Source of the DNA: Zychaea mexicana
Taxonomy: Eukaryota > Mucoromycota > Mucoromycetes > Mucorales > Lichtheimiaceae
Assembly (NCBI RefSeq): GCF_025766255.1
Contig: NW_026516701.1
Span: 186,001 to 250,000, forward strand
Length of the DNA: 64,000 nt
Direction of reading: 5' to 3'
Below the pieces are notes generated by a model. The model was not told the origin of the DNA. It made no database searches and saw only the letters and a list, made by a program, of their open reading frames with translations. The position numbers and the translations under genes were made by a program. Of this stretch, positions 46,101 to 59,193 are shown one piece after another (the stretch's first letter is position 1; each line of letters opens with the position of its first letter).

Positions 46101-49100
46101 CTCAACGCAGTTCACCCAGAATGAGACGCTAGTGAAACTGTTAAACTGGCGATCCACGATCAACGAGAGTGGCGACAATAGCGAGCTGTTGTCGATTCTG
46201 GATAAGTTCACGTTCGTTGGCGAGGTGGAGGTGGTCAAGTTTTTGAACGACATTTTTGATGCGCTACTGGATATTTTGGTGTACAAACACAAGGATGAAA
46301 TGAAGGGCGAGCGGCTTCGAGACGAGGCATTGGCAGCGATCATGTGGGTCCTTGGTATCGTGCAAGATCGACGGTTCAGCAACTTCAGGCCCGTATTGGA
46401 CGTTTATGTCGAACAGCGGTTCTCGGTAGACGACCGGATGGCAGACGGAACAACAAAGCGGTTGCGTGTGACAAAGCATGAGATGGTGTACGATTACATG
46501 CTCAAGGGCATGCTGCGTCTGTGCACGAACCCAAGCGACCCTAAAAAGGCAAAGCGGCTGAGAAGCAGCATGAAGGTGTGGGAGTACCTATTCCGATTCA
46601 TCGTGCGGTCGCGCGGCATGCAGCAACAGAAAGAAGACGACGGCGAGCGAGGACTGCGCGATGTCATGTTCAAAGAAGAGCTACAACAACTGTTACAGCT
46701 GATCAACGACATGATGTCGCCTGAACAGCCGAGTGTCATGATTGGCACTCAGACAATGGCGTTGCAGCATTTTGCAGAAATCTTGGGAGAGTTGCGCCGC
46801 GTGTTTTCGCCACGGCAGCTTGTCGATATCACCACCAGCTTTGTGAATGCGTGCTCTCATGTAACCGGAAAACTCGTCGGCTACCGTTTATGCATGATTC
46901 TGGCGATCGTCAAGGGTCCTGTTTTCAATGACCATACGTGTCGTTTGGGACTAGCCAAGCACGTTTTCAAGTGGATCACGGTGTGGCTCAACTCGTACAT
47001 GTCTGCCGCCAAGAATGTCATTTTCTCGCGTAACGTTGATGGACAAGGGGGCGAGGCAGCGGATCATCAACAGATGCGGTTGCCCAGGGTGCAGTGGCTC
47101 GAGTATCTACGGCTGTCATTGACGATCATGAGCGAGATCCTGGACAAGGTTCGACGACTTTCAGGCATGGCTTCGCTTGGATTGTCCACATCGTCGATAT
47201 CATCACCGTCATTGTCGACATTGTCACGTCCAATTTCGATGGCGACAAGTGGTGATGAAGAACTGATAGACGAGTCGCATACGGAGTTGATGACGATTAC
47301 TGAGCTGGCGTTGCAGCTAGTTCCACAACTGCTCAATGCGTACAAGGATCTGCAGCGGCTGACGATACAGGCGATCCATGCAACAGGCATTGCGACGGAG
47401 AACACAGCAGCGACAGCGGCGGATGTGATCCCACCTGCACGCAACAGCTCTAGACACTCGCTCAGTGTCCTCCGCGATCGATCCAATTCAACAAGTTTAA
47501 AACATTCGCCGTCGATGGTGAAGGATGTGATGACGGGTAACACAGCAGCCAGTAGTGGGGAATCCAAGTTTGCGGTCGTACTCCAGGCATTAGCGACATC
47601 GCCAACTACACCCTTCCCGTCGACATATCCGTTCCATGCAACATCAATTAAGAACAATCCAGCAATCGCAGCAACGGGCAATCTGGCGGCTATGGTGACA
47701 ACGGGTCTGTTTGATATCACGGTGGTCATCCTTGAGCTGTTCTATCTGACTCCGCGGCAACAGTGGGTCGATTATTTGCATCACATGTACGAAAACGAAG
47801 GATCGACGCACGTGGCACTGTTTTTGCGGCAGTTGGTGCATGCCTGCATGGCAATTCTGTTTGGTGACAGCATGCAAAAGCTCGAAGAATCCAATGCCAA
47901 GGACGACAGTATCCATCACGAACAAGATGCTACGACCGAAACGCGCAAGCTGCCTGACAGCTGGTTGAACATGTCGGTGACTGGCCATCAGATTGTATTG
48001 AACCATATCATGGCGCCAGCCATCTGTGTGTTTGAGTTGCCCGACTTTCATCCCAGTGAAGAGCAGCCGACGAGTGAACAGATCGAAGACCTGTGGCGTG
48101 CGTTTTTCGTCGGCCTCTTGCGGGTCATGTCGAGCCCTCGACTGGATATCGAAGAATTCTTGCCTCAGACACAGCGGGTCGTGTGGAAATTGGCCGGTAA
48201 TATGAAGGGCTCGGTGGGTGCCAAGACATTGCAATCGTTGTGGAAACTAGCTGGACCAAAGAAAGCGCCACGAACAGTCAAGTCAGCATCGATGCTTTCA
48301 GCGATGATTGGCAACTATAGCAACAAAACGAACGGCTTAGGTATCAACAACAATACATCGGTCGATACGATTGCTGAAGAAGAGCGATATATGTCAGCCG
48401 AAGAAGAGATGTCGAGTACAGAGGACCTGACAAACAGACGTGGAAGCAGCGGATCCAAGGTGCTTTACGACGAAGAGGAAGCGGCGGATGCATACCAGGC
48501 CAAGGTGTTGATCAGTCGTTTGAACGACGAGAAAGAAAAGCAGGAGCAAGCGGAACATGGCGAGGAAAAAGAAGCAGAACAGCAGCAGCCTGCTGTATCG
48601 CAACTGCAGCTAGCACTAATTCCAGCCATCCTGCGACCACTGTGCGGTGTGAGCCTGACCCTGCATGACAAGGTTCGATACACGGCCGTTGGCATCTTGG
48701 CGGATATCATTGCCATCGAGCTGCGCTCCTTTGAATCCCTGACGCGCGTGCAGAATCTGCTGATTAGCACAGTTGATTTGCTGGTGATGACCGAGAACAA
48801 GGGCGACGAGACAATCAAGAACAAGCTGATTCCCGAACTGCTCAGTACATTAGAGCAGAAGTTGGACGAGCAGAAGCTTGCCCCCGAACTCGTGCAAGGG
48901 GGAGTCAAGGTGGTCGAATCCATCAGCAAGTTCCTGGGTCTGCTGCTGCAAATACGTGGTCTTCCGCTGGAGAATGACGAGTTTGTCGAGGACCGCATCA
49001 GTGCCACGTTGAAGCTGATGGAGTTTATCCAAGTCATCCAGCGCGAAGATATCTATGTCAAGTATGTGCATCAGCTGGTCGAGCTGCACGTAAGCAGCAG

Positions 49101-50920
49101 TAATTATGTCGAGGCAGCGTTGACACTGCGTTTCCACGGCGACCTGTTGTCCTGGGATCCACAAGAAGAACTGCCAGCAATCCCTGAGCTCAACTTTCCA
49201 GCACAAACGGCATTCATCCGCAAGGAGAAGCTGTACAAGGACATGATCTCGTACTTGGAGAAGGGCAGCGCCTGGGAGCTGTGCATCGGGTTATGCAAGG
49301 AGCTTGCACACGAGTACGAATTTACGCTTTATGACTATGTGAAACTCAGCGAGATCCTGCAGCGACAGGCACAATACGCCCAAGACATTGTCAAAAAGGA
49401 GCGCTATTTTGCCGAGTATTTCCGTGTGGCATTCTATGGACGTGGCTTTCCTGCCAGTGTGCGGCACCAGCAGTTTATCTACCGTGGCCTCGAGTGGGAA
49501 AAGATGGCATCGTTTGTGGAGCGGATGCAGAATCAGCATCCAAATGCGCAGCTTTTGCCGAGCAAGTATGCAACACAGTCAACGTTGAGCGACGAGCAGA
49601 TACGCGAGGTCGACGAAGAGGTGGATGCTCAATATCTGCAGATCACTGCCGTCACCGCAGAACCTACGGGCAGTATCGAGATCCTCAATAACCCACTGGT
49701 GCCTGAAACGATCAAAAAGTACTACATGGCCAACCAAATCTCGCATTTTTCGTATTCGCGACCGTTCGACAAGGGCAACGTGCAACAACTGTCGTCGTCG
49801 GATGCTAGCAAGAAGCCCGAGATGGACTTTTTGAATCTGTGGACGAAAAAGACCATGTTTACGTGCGAAGAGGCGTTCCCGACAACGGCACGGCGGTCCA
49901 AGGTGGTTTTCGTCGAGGATGTTGAGATTTCGCCGATTGAAAACGCGGTCTTGGCAATGGAAAAGAAGAACGAGGAACTGTGCGCACTGGCCAACAAGTA
50001 CTCGGTGCATTTGAAGCAGCGCGGGGGTGGTTCCGTCAACATCAGCCCGTTCTCAATGGCATTGAATGGTGCTGTGGATGCTCCTGTCAACGGCGGCGTG
50101 ACCTTGTACAAGAAGGCCTTTTTGACCGATGGATACTGGGAAAAGAACCCCGAGATGCGCCCTTGGGTGCGTCGGTTAAAGACCGCCATTAATGACCAGG
50201 TAAGCTTGACGGGAAAAAGAAGTGTGGTAGATAAATTATCCGGACTCAACATTTTTTTCAACACAGGTCGAGATTATCGAGCAATGTCTAGAAATCCACC
50301 GCAAACTTGTATCCTCTGATATGAAACCATTCCACGATACGCTTGTTGACTGTAAGTTTTGGATGCTGAGTGTGGATACTAGGCTAGTTACTGACGTGAT
50401 TGTTACAGTCTTCAAAAAGAATTTCAAGGACGAAATTGAATACGTCCATAGACACAAAGATACCCAGCAACAATCTTCACAAGACAGTGAAGTGCATCCT
50501 TTAGACTACCATCATCCCAACGAAGAATCAGCAACAGCATCCCATCACGAACAACACCCACAACCGCTTCAGCAGCAGCAACCACAACAACAACCACAAC
50601 AGCAGCACCAACATCAGCATCATCATCATCAACAGCAGCAGCAGCAGCAGCAGCAACAAGGGCCACGCCCTCCAATCGCAAGGCAAAATTCCCAACAAAG
50701 CACACTGAGCAATGTATCCGCCAGTCTCCCCATGTCGCCAGTCTTTTCATCTATGCGCTCACCAACCGATACACGTCCTCCAAGCATCATGATGGAATCC
50801 ATTGTGGATGGAGCCGCGCCTTCGCATCATGCCCCGCCGATGGCGTCCCGGGCGGAAAGCATATCACGTAGTCTTAAGATATCATTGCGGAAGAAAAAAC
50901 GACCGCCTCCTACAGCATAG
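43147..50920 (+). CDS. DOCK-family Rho/Rac guanine nucleotide exchange factor, 3 exons
   Basis: Activates a Rac/Rho-type GTPase by nucleotide exchange, normally with an ELMO partner (yeast Dck1-Lmo1 act on Rho5). Exons 43147-50199, 50267-50351 and 50409-50920 give 2,549 residues; the first exon is unusually long for this genome. Order: an N-terminal SH3, begun by HGIAVYPF at 12 and resumed at LEVGDELFILEQQGNWYRGYV (about 85-105) after a Ser/Thr-rich insertion; a helical region with poly-Q near 410-440; a DHR1/C2 domain from about 710 (RNELYLTLNAGDFVQF) with a His/Ser insertion; an armadillo-like helical middle; and the catalytic DHR2 from about 1985 (EAALTLRFHGDLLSW) to about 2420. The tail is Gln/His-rich and ends KKKRPPPTA. 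SH3 at the N-terminus places it with DOCK-A/B rather than zizimin types. It is about 600 residues longer than yeast Dck1 because of low-complexity insertions. Confidence 0.93.
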
Positions 50921-51179
50921 ATACTTTTGTTTGTTATATACTCCCTTTCATATTGCTATTTATATATTACTTTTAATACATTTATCCGACCAAGATCTTA
51001 TTACTACTGCTGTTTTCTATGGTTAGCGTTGTCTGTCGGAGAATCTTTTTTACATGCATGCATAGATATGAAATCATCGACCCTCCAACCTTTGCTAAAA
51101 TAGGCTCAGAGTCCCGTTCTTATCCCAGACACAGTCGTTTTTCTTTTCCCTTTTCTTTAATCCATTCTGAATCTTTTCC

Positions 51180-53556
51180 ATGTTCCGAGTACTGTCGCGA
51201 ACTGCTTCAGCACCCCGCCAGTCGTTCTCGGCCAGAACCTACTACCGAGCACTTGCAACTTCAACGAAGCAAGGAGGTTCGTCCTCGTCGTCATCACGTC
51301 GTCGACGTATTCTAGGATGGACCGCCGGCGGTGCTGCTTTGGTTGGTGCATCCACATACCTAATGGCCCAGGATTATATGTTCCTTGAAGAAGCAAAGGG
51401 CGCGCGCGAGCAAGTTCCGTTCCTGGCCCTGCATCCACAACGTGGTGGTGCCAAAGACTTGCAGATCGTAACCCATCAACTGGACGAGCATGAGCAAGAC
51501 CAGGAAAAGCCTCGACTGGTGATTATCGGGTCTGGCTGGGGTGCTGTCTCGGTTCTACGTAACCTTGACAAGGACAAGTTCAATGTCACCGTCATCAGTC
51601 CAAACAACTATTTTCTATTTACGCCACTATTACCGAGTGCCACAGTCGGCACGAACGAACCAAGGTATGCATACACTCATTCTTTCTTTCCGAAAGAACT
51701 GTCGCACAAACACGCACACACATTCGATATTAACAAATCGTAAAAAACAAAAGATCGTTATTGGAGCCCATTCGAAAAATTGCAGCACGAGTCCGAGGTC
51801 ACTTCTTGGAAGCACGGGCAGTCGATGTGGATATTGAGAACAAGCTAGTTGAAGTGAAAAGCACTGGCGTAAATGGTGCGGATGGTGAGCGCGAACATTT
51901 TTATGTACCCTATGACCAACTGGTCCTCGCTGTCGGCGCCACGAGCATCACACACGGTATCCAGGGTCTCGACCACACGTTTCAACTCAAAACTGTCCAG
52001 GATGCCATGGCTATCCGACGCAAAGTGATGGAGAACGTCGAGAAAGCTTGTTTGCCTACAACCACCCCTGACGAACGCAAGAAACTACTAAGCTTTGTGG
52101 TACGTAAATTCGTCAATTAGCTATACAGGTTTGCTCAAATCAATTGTAAATTTGTTTACATGTACGCTATTTTAGGTGTGCGGTGGAGGCCCAACAGGTG
52201 TTGAATTTGCGGCCGAGTTGTTTGATTGGATTAACGAGGACCTTGTTAAATGGGTTTGTATTCAAAGTGTTTACCTTTTTGGGATTGTTAGAGGAGACAC
52301 AGGTACTAACCAACAGGAGCACAAAAATGCTGCATGGAATAGTTTCCCAAGCTTCTACGAGAAGACGTTTCTGTGACCATCATCCAGTCACGCGACCATA
52401 TCCTGAATATGTTTGATGTCCGGATAAGCGAATACGCAGAAAAGCGCTTCAGACGTGAGAATATTAACGTTATCACAAATGCACGCGTGCAACGAATTGA
52501 GGATGACAAGGTCGTGTACAAATTCAAGGGTAAAGCGGACGAGGGGACGCATGATATCCCTTATGGCTTATGTCTGTGGTCCACCGGTATTGCCATGACA
52601 CCCTTTGTACAAGCGCTATCCGACAAGCTGGGCCAGCAAAACCATCGACGTGTACTATTGACGGACGAGTATCTTCGTGTCAAGGGTGTGCCTGATATGT
52701 CAATCTATGCCGTAGGTGATTGTGCTACCATCGACAATCCGAAACTGGTAGAGCATATTCGCGAGATTTTTGAAAGCGCAGACAGGTACAGAAAAAAGAC
52801 GTCTACAGGCTAGTATCCGTGCAGGGAAATATGGTTCAACTAAATGGGCTGGGTTAATTGATTATGCATGTAGTGACAAGGATGGCCGATTGAATGCCGC
52901 AGAGTTTAATAACGCGGTTACATACATGAAGAAAAAGTTCCCATTGACGAGACAGCATTTCAACAAACTTGAACGTGCATTTGAAAACTACGATCTGGAT
53001 CATAGCGGCACAATCGAAATTGAGGAACTGGGTAAATTTGCGCGTGAAATTGACAGCAAAATGACGCAATTGCCTGCGGTATGTTATCTGGGTTGATATA
53101 TCTAGTCTGGATGGACAGATCTGTGGTTTGTGAGAAAGAGAAAGAGCTAAGGAAATATGGCACTAATCGATATAATTAATTTTGTTCCGCATAGACGGCC
53201 CAAGTTGCAAGCCAACAAGGACAATTTATTGCTAAATTTGTAGGTGGTAATAGCGAGCAACCATTCATGTATCGACACTTGGGTACGTTGGCATACCTGG
53301 GCAACACTGCTGTTGGCGAGTTTAGCTGGGGCTACAAGATGATCGGTGGATTGTATTCTATGTATTTATGGCGCAGTGTTTACTGGAGTGAGCAGGTTTG
53401 TAATATATATAATAACCACTAGGAAAGTAAGTTTTCTACCGATTTCTCTAATAAATCATGTCTTGATTTTTATAGGTCAGCACACGTACACGCATGAATC
53501 TGAGCTTGGATTGGTCTAAACGAGCACTATTCGGTCGCGATATTTCTATTGTGTAA
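51180..53556 (+). CDS. External alternative NADH dehydrogenase with EF-hands (NDE type), 7 exons
   Basis: Rotenone-insensitive type II NADH:ubiquinone oxidoreductase; it passes electrons from cytosolic NADH to quinone without pumping protons. Exons 51180-51664, 51754-52099, 52176-52253, 52343-52785, 52874-53078, 53195-53395 and 53476-53556 give 612 residues. Visible: an Arg/Ser-rich mitochondrial presequence, a short hydrophobic segment ([20 protein letters not shown]), the FAD loop [11 protein letters not shown] at about 113, the NADH loop [12 protein letters not shown] at about 278, IYAVGDCAT, and a C-terminal [20 protein letters not shown]. An inserted calcium-binding region has two intact EF loops (D450-S-D-K-D-G... 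and D491-L-D-H-S-G...). This places it with the Ca2+-stimulated intermembrane-space-facing enzymes such as Neurospora NDE1. It starts 259 bases after the DOCK stop. Confidence 0.95.
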
Positions 53557-55623
53557 TAAAAATTTGAATAGAATTATAGTTTTGCGAATACTGTTCTTGG
53601 AAAATACCATGGACTGTCAACTGGAAAGTTGTGTATTGAGTGTGATTTTCAGTTTTGCTCTTCGTGAACTTGCACAGCGGCTTTTCTCAACTGCAAGAGG
53701 AAGAAAATCCCAAAGGCCGGAGGTGTTCCTTATTATTAGAGCCTGCTAAGACATGCTGAGCTGAAGATAACTACCGGCAAACAGCAAAGAGACGGAACGT
53801 AAGCAAGCATCACAGGATAGAATCAAACGCTGCACTTTCAATCAGAGCTGAAAATCTGGAAGACAGCCTTGCTATGTTGCTCAAGCAACGTGATTTGGAA
53901 GAGGAGATTCGGTGATATGATATCAAAAATTCACAGCAGCAACATCAGCAGGAGGAACAACAGCGGACAAAGCAGCAGCAATGTATTATCTATCTCGATA
54001 CGCTTACTACAATCAAGAATTCGAAACTGCCTAAACCATTCACTATGAAACACGAGCAGATCCGTGCGCCAGAAACAAACAAGTTTATGATGGGACAGGT
54101 GAACAGGCTAATGAAGGAATGCTTATGTAGAATTATTTTGCGAATATGTGACAAACAGCTTTGTTGGCGTCTGCGATCCTGCGAAAATATTCAAAAGTCT
54201 GGCTACGGTATTTGGGCGTTCTACGCATGGTTTATTATTTGAATGCTTCCCTCAATGAACGCCTTTGTGTTAAAGCGTCTTTATGCGTAGTCTGCGGCAA
54301 AGGAACGTTAGTATGTCGAGAACATCACTTCGAAAAGGCAAGGGGTCCTACCTAAATACCTGCACCCTGTGTTTTAGCCTAGCTGGTACGGAAATAGGCT
54401 CTAATCCATGTACGTGGATGACCTCGACGCGGCGGCCGCTTGATGCCTAATGTACACAGACACTTTTGTCCGGTGGTATTGGGAGACAAATATAGAACAT
54501 GTAAAACTTATCTTTTCTGTTTTTGCCCATTGGTTATACCGATGGCCACCAAAGTTGCCTGCGGTGCGCATCGGTTACACTACCAAACCTTAAGACGACA
54601 AAGAAACGTTTTTTATTCAGCAACTGAAAACTATCTGTAGTCGCTTTGTTTCCTCCAGATGGGCTTGGACATGGGGTCACCAAGCAGCCGATCACCATAT
54701 ATTGTCATCACGACCATACCCACAATCTTCTTTCGTACCGTAAATCAAGCATTCCTTGTAACTCCGTCCAATCTGGTGTAGACGCAAAAAAGGACATTCG
54801 TTTGCGCTGGCGGGCAACGATAGTTGCTACTTCATCGTTGAGCGCACGCGTTAGCTTCCAACCATTCTCACTATTGCCAGCAATAAAAGATCCCATATAT
54901 TGTAAGTAAGACTCAACCGGCCAACCTAGAATTGACATAACCGGATGGATTACGACTAGCATGTTGAGTGCTTCCCACAAGTTCTCGACTACGATACTTA
55001 TATGTGCGTACCGATAGAAGCGGTTTCGTGGACATAAAACACAGAAAGATACCGAAAGATGTGCGGATGTCCAGCTTTTCTACCCTCTGTATACAGCTTT
55101 CAATTGCGTACTCTATCTTTTGAATCCGGAAATTGCACCAATTGTGGTTCAAGCAAACGTGGGAGGGTTGGTGAGTTAATGATAAGCGCGTCGAATAGAT
55201 ATGCATACTTCAGTCATTACATGAATATTGATAATACATTATGTTAGCCACATGTATATTGTTGATCTATCAGGCGTGTGCTTTGTTACTTCGCATTGAG
55301 CGGTTTCTTGTAGTCTTCAGCAGCCAGCTATTGCGTACATTACATTTTAGTTTTAGCCCTGTATTATGCAGAGATAAAACCCAACAGGAGCCTTTCTCGT
55401 TTCATTTCGCAGTAAAACTTTGATCTGTTTATTGTTTGCACCAATGTACACCCAATAGCGACGCTTTTGTCCGAAACTGTGGTATGCTCGGTTCGGAGAC
55501 GAAGGGTATACTGGGCCCATCTTGAGAGAAGAGAAGAGGTGTAATGCGGCATTTCAAAAGAACGATTTTAAAGGAAAAAAATTGTTTGAGAGCGAGATAC
55601 ACAGAACCTCAACTTTAAACTTC
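53557..55623. pseudogene. Decayed coding-like sequence between NDE and EMG1
   Basis: No intact gene is present, but protein-like stretches appear with stops and frame changes. On the plus strand at about 53820-54110 there is a Glu/Gln-rich helical stretch (AENLEDSLAMLLKQRDLEEE, a stop, then QQQHQQEEQQRTKQQQ). On the minus strand at about 54740-55200 two overlapping frames share coding-like composition (RVEKLDIRTSFGIFLCF, then GSFIAGNSENGWKLTRALND). I cannot name the source; mobile-element or gene relics are possible. NotI-like GCGGCCGC occurs near 54433. Confidence 0.3.
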
Positions 55624-56711
55624 ATGGAGACAGACACGGTTGACACTCGGCGACGATTGATTATTGTCCTTGAAAATGCTTCATTAGAAGCAGCAAGATT
55701 AAACCCTTACCGATATGACTCTAAAATGCAACTGCTCAACTGCGATGAACATCAATCAATTCTAAAACGACTGGGTCGAGACATTGCCGATGCGCGACCT
55801 GATATTGTTCACCAGGTTGGTTGTATAAACTACTGCCGAAGCTTTGAAACTTGATATGTATAGCGCTATGTGAATGCTAAAAAAGGCTATTGTACAAATA
55901 TCAGTGTCTCCTTGCTCTCCTTGATAGCCCTTTAAACAAGTCCGGGCACTTGGAGGTAAAGTTTCTGGGTTGCACTGCGAAAATATCTGTAAAATGAGAA
56001 AACAAAGAGTGCCATATCATATCTCTAAGGCGCGTTACGCGTACAACAGGTATACATCCACACAGCCAAGGGCGTAGTCATTCGGATCAATCCCGAGTGC
56101 CGTATACCAAGAACTATCAAGCGATTTTCAGGCTTGATGGGTAAGTGAGACACTACATTTTCTAAGTCATCGGAAGTGTCAAAGAAGTTTATTTACCTGT
56201 TAAATTACTGTTTAGTACAATTATTGGAAAAGGGCTGCATTGTTAGCGACTCTGAAGGTACAAACAAGCTTCTTGAAATTGTTCCCCCTCCCGTAACAAG
56301 CTACCTTCCATCAAACGCCCGGAAAATAGGTAAAAAAAAGAGCATTCATGCAGTGATCTAAGTGGAAGAATCAAAACTAAGGCTTCTATCTCACTCCTCT
56401 TCTATTTTAGCCTTGTCATGGAACTCGGAAAAAGTGAGATTGTATGACTACTTTAAGAAGAATTCAGGTGATGGACCTGTCGTGGTTGCTGTGGGTGCAA
56501 TGGCAAAGGGTGCCGACACGTTTGCTGACTCCTACGTAGAAGACAAAATCGGTGAGTTTCATACTTGGCATTAGAATTTCTTGGCAATGAAGAGTGAGAC
56601 TTTCTAATTTTTTATGATGATATTCTAGGTATATCGGACTACTCACTCTCGGCTTCAGTTGCATGCAGCAAGGTGTGCTGCGCGTTGGAAGACCTTTGGG
56701 ATATCATGTGA
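55624..56711 (+). CDS. EMG1: Ribosome biogenesis methyltransferase Emg1/Nep1, 6 exons
   Basis: SPOUT-class pseudouridine N1-methyltransferase that acts on the hypermodified pseudouridine of 18S rRNA and is needed for 40S subunit assembly in the nucleolus. Exons 55624-55815, 55905-55955, 56050-56140, 56216-56329, 56411-56551 and 56629-56711 give 223 residues (yeast 252, human 244). Recognisable in order: [83 protein letters not shown], the SAM-binding knot region with [20 protein letters not shown], and the C-terminal [20 protein letters not shown]. The family's usual N-terminal extension is short here. Confidence 0.96.
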
Positions 56712-57805
56712 ATAGCAATAAAAAACCAACCGGCATACGCACACACTTAGGCATTTTTTAGCAGAGAATATCTGTGGATGACAGATTGTCTATCAGATAG
56801 TCTCATAAAGGAAAAGTGGAAGACTCTCTTGTTGGAAAATTGTGGTTGCTTCTTACTGCACAAGAAGCATGGGACATAAATGGCAGCATTACAAGGAGTG
56901 CTAACTACTAGGTTAGCATTTTAAATGGATTGAACAAAGATCAGTTGCATATCGCGATAACGTCTCTTTGTATAAATTATAGACAATGGGATGGGGGATT
57001 TGGCACCTTTGAAAAATGCGCCACTGAGCAGAAACGCACGAATACTGTTTTAGGAGTCTATTGAGCTTTTGCAAAATTAGAATTGATATCTATTTATACT
57101 TTTCATCGTGTATGAATTTGCGGGTTTAAGCGTATATCTGGCGACGAAATGTTTATTTAATGGTGACAAAGGATTTCGCTCTTGAAGCAAATAGCGGTAG
57201 CATAGATATGATGTGATACGTACGCAATGCTTACAAATGAAAATTGACGGCAGCAATGAAGAAGCGATCGACAGCTTCATGGTACAAGAGCCAACACCCA
57301 TTATTGTAAGTAATATACGTGCATCGCGTAATGCGATCATATCGAGCTCTCTGATCTTGCATGCGCCGTTTCGGCACATGAAAATTTTAACGTTGAGCGA
57401 ATTATCGATAAAGATCCGGTCCGAACGGTTTACCCGGCATAGCTGGTGCTACACGTGAGCTGATTACCAAGCAAGCCTGTTGCTAAAGGATCCAATGAAG
57501 TGTCTCATGTCGCTAATGCGACAAGCCTTTCGCGCGAAAACGTTATCTAAAAAATTGTATCTTCTCCCCACTCATGCCCGCAGACAATCCCAGACACATT
57601 TTTAAAAAAGGAAACACGCGTATGCACTGTTAGCTTGTTGAAAATGACGTGTTAACAATGTCACCCTATGTATAACTTTTTTCCTGCATTATTCTGATTT
57701 CTTAAGGGTTGCGGTGTGCTGTGAAACCATTTCGAATACCGCGGCAACCACAAAAATATATATAAAAGGAGTTCCAAGGTTTTCTTTTCCCATCACCAAA
57801 GCACA
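56712..57805. other. Intergenic region
   Basis: Short frames on both strands at 57077-57458 look weakly protein-like but match nothing and lack splice support. The right end holds the glutathione peroxidase promoter. Confidence 0.4.
57757..57767 (+). promoter_or_regulatory. TATA box of the glutathione peroxidase gene
   Basis: TATATATAAAA lies about 40-50 bases before the start codon at 57806, which implies a very short leader and strong, probably inducible, transcription. Confidence 0.55.
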
Positions 57806-58731
57806 ATGAACAAGTTTTTCGATTTCACCGTCAAAGATATCAAGAACCAGGACTGGAACTTGAACGCCCTCAAGGGCAATGTAAGTTATATCCATAGCAT
57901 TTGCCTTCTCTGATGATCCTTCGCGTGTATGATTTGAATACTCACCTTTTGGGGAGAATTTACCAGGTTGTCCTTGTCGTTAATGTCGCGTCAAAGTGCG
58001 GCTTCACCAAGCAATACTCGGGTCTTGAAGAACTTTACAAGAAGTATAAGGATCGTGGTTTCACCATTGTTGGCTGTCCATGCAACCAATTTGCCGGCCA
58101 AGGTAAAAAGATAAACTTTAGAATAGCTTAAACAGCAAGTTAACAGCCGGCTTATCAACTCTCTCTTAATATGTTCTTTCCGTTATCAAGAACCTGGCAA
58201 CGAAGAACAGATCCAAGAGTTCTGCAAGCTGACTTACGATGTCAGCTTCCCTCTCACTGCTAAGCTGTAAGTTTGATTTCTTCATGTTATATGTGTCAAG
58301 ATAATAAAGACTATCAGGGATAATGCTGACAAATCTGTTGTTATTAGTGACGTTAATGGCGATAATGAGGCTCCTCTTTACAAGTTTCTGAAGGAATCGC
58401 AGCCTGGTTTGCTTGGGTAAGTTTCTCAGATAATAACAAAACAAAGTGGCAATGGTCAGTCAAGACCGATGGGTTTTAAGTATACCAGAAATCATATTAA
58501 ATTGTGGTTTTCTTTTGTTGTGAATTAGCATGAAGCGAGTCAAGTGGAATTTTGAGGTAAAAGAAACCGGTGATTAGAGGGATAGTAAGTGATACGATCG
58601 TGTGATACTAATTATGCTTTTTCATGTTCTCAAAGAAATTCTTGGTTGACCGTGAAGGCAACGTTGTGAAGCGCTATGCATCGCTCACCGAACCCAAGTC
58701 CATTGATGCCGACATCGAGAAGCTTTTGTAA
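57806..58731 (+). CDS. Glutathione peroxidase, Cys type, 6 exons
   Basis: Reduces hydrogen and lipid peroxides; Cys-type fungal enzymes usually take electrons from thioredoxin rather than glutathione. Exons 57806-57880, 57967-58102, 58191-58266, 58348-58416, 58529-58556 (28 nt) and 58636-58731 give 159 residues. The catalytic tetrad is visible: peroxidatic C36 in [10 protein letters not shown]70 in CNQFAGQEPG, and W125-N126 in VKWNFEKFLVD. C82 in [12 protein letters not shown] sits where the resolving cysteine of 2-Cys enzymes lies. The active-site codon is an ordinary Cys codon, so no selenocysteine insertion is needed. There is no signal or targeting peptide, so a cytosolic location is likely. 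Confidence 0.96.
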
Positions 58732-59193
58732 ACTATGATTTACCATAGTCTACAGAACTTAGTATAGTACAAAACTGTATGTGAAAAATCTTCCCTCAAA
58801 TATGTTTTAAAGTACTTAATTTGTTACAAAGTATGATATCGACATCAGAACTTTTTGCATGATGAACCGATGAGTGAGGAATACTATTGTATGCATGTAG
58901 ACGTATGTTTCCCCTCTCTATATCAACCACTTTTGCATCACAGCCATACTATCTATCCATTCTGCCGTAATCTCTCACCATCACTTTCATTCATCCTATG
59001 TCAGCGTCCTGTATACGATAGAGTTAGTTTTTAATGCTGTGACACTATATGCTTAAGTTACAACGCAAATTTTACGTGTGTAAATTGTACTTTTTCATTT
59101 CAAGCAATGGTTTGTGTAAGGAAGGATGATGGATGCGCGAGGTGGATTATATGTAAAAGAGAGAAAGAGAGTTCATGTGCGAGTAAGCAAGCT
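58732..59193. other. Convergent intergenic region
   Basis: Shared 3' region of glutathione peroxidase (+) and Dbp5 (-). AT-rich, with no coding signal. Confidence 0.5.
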
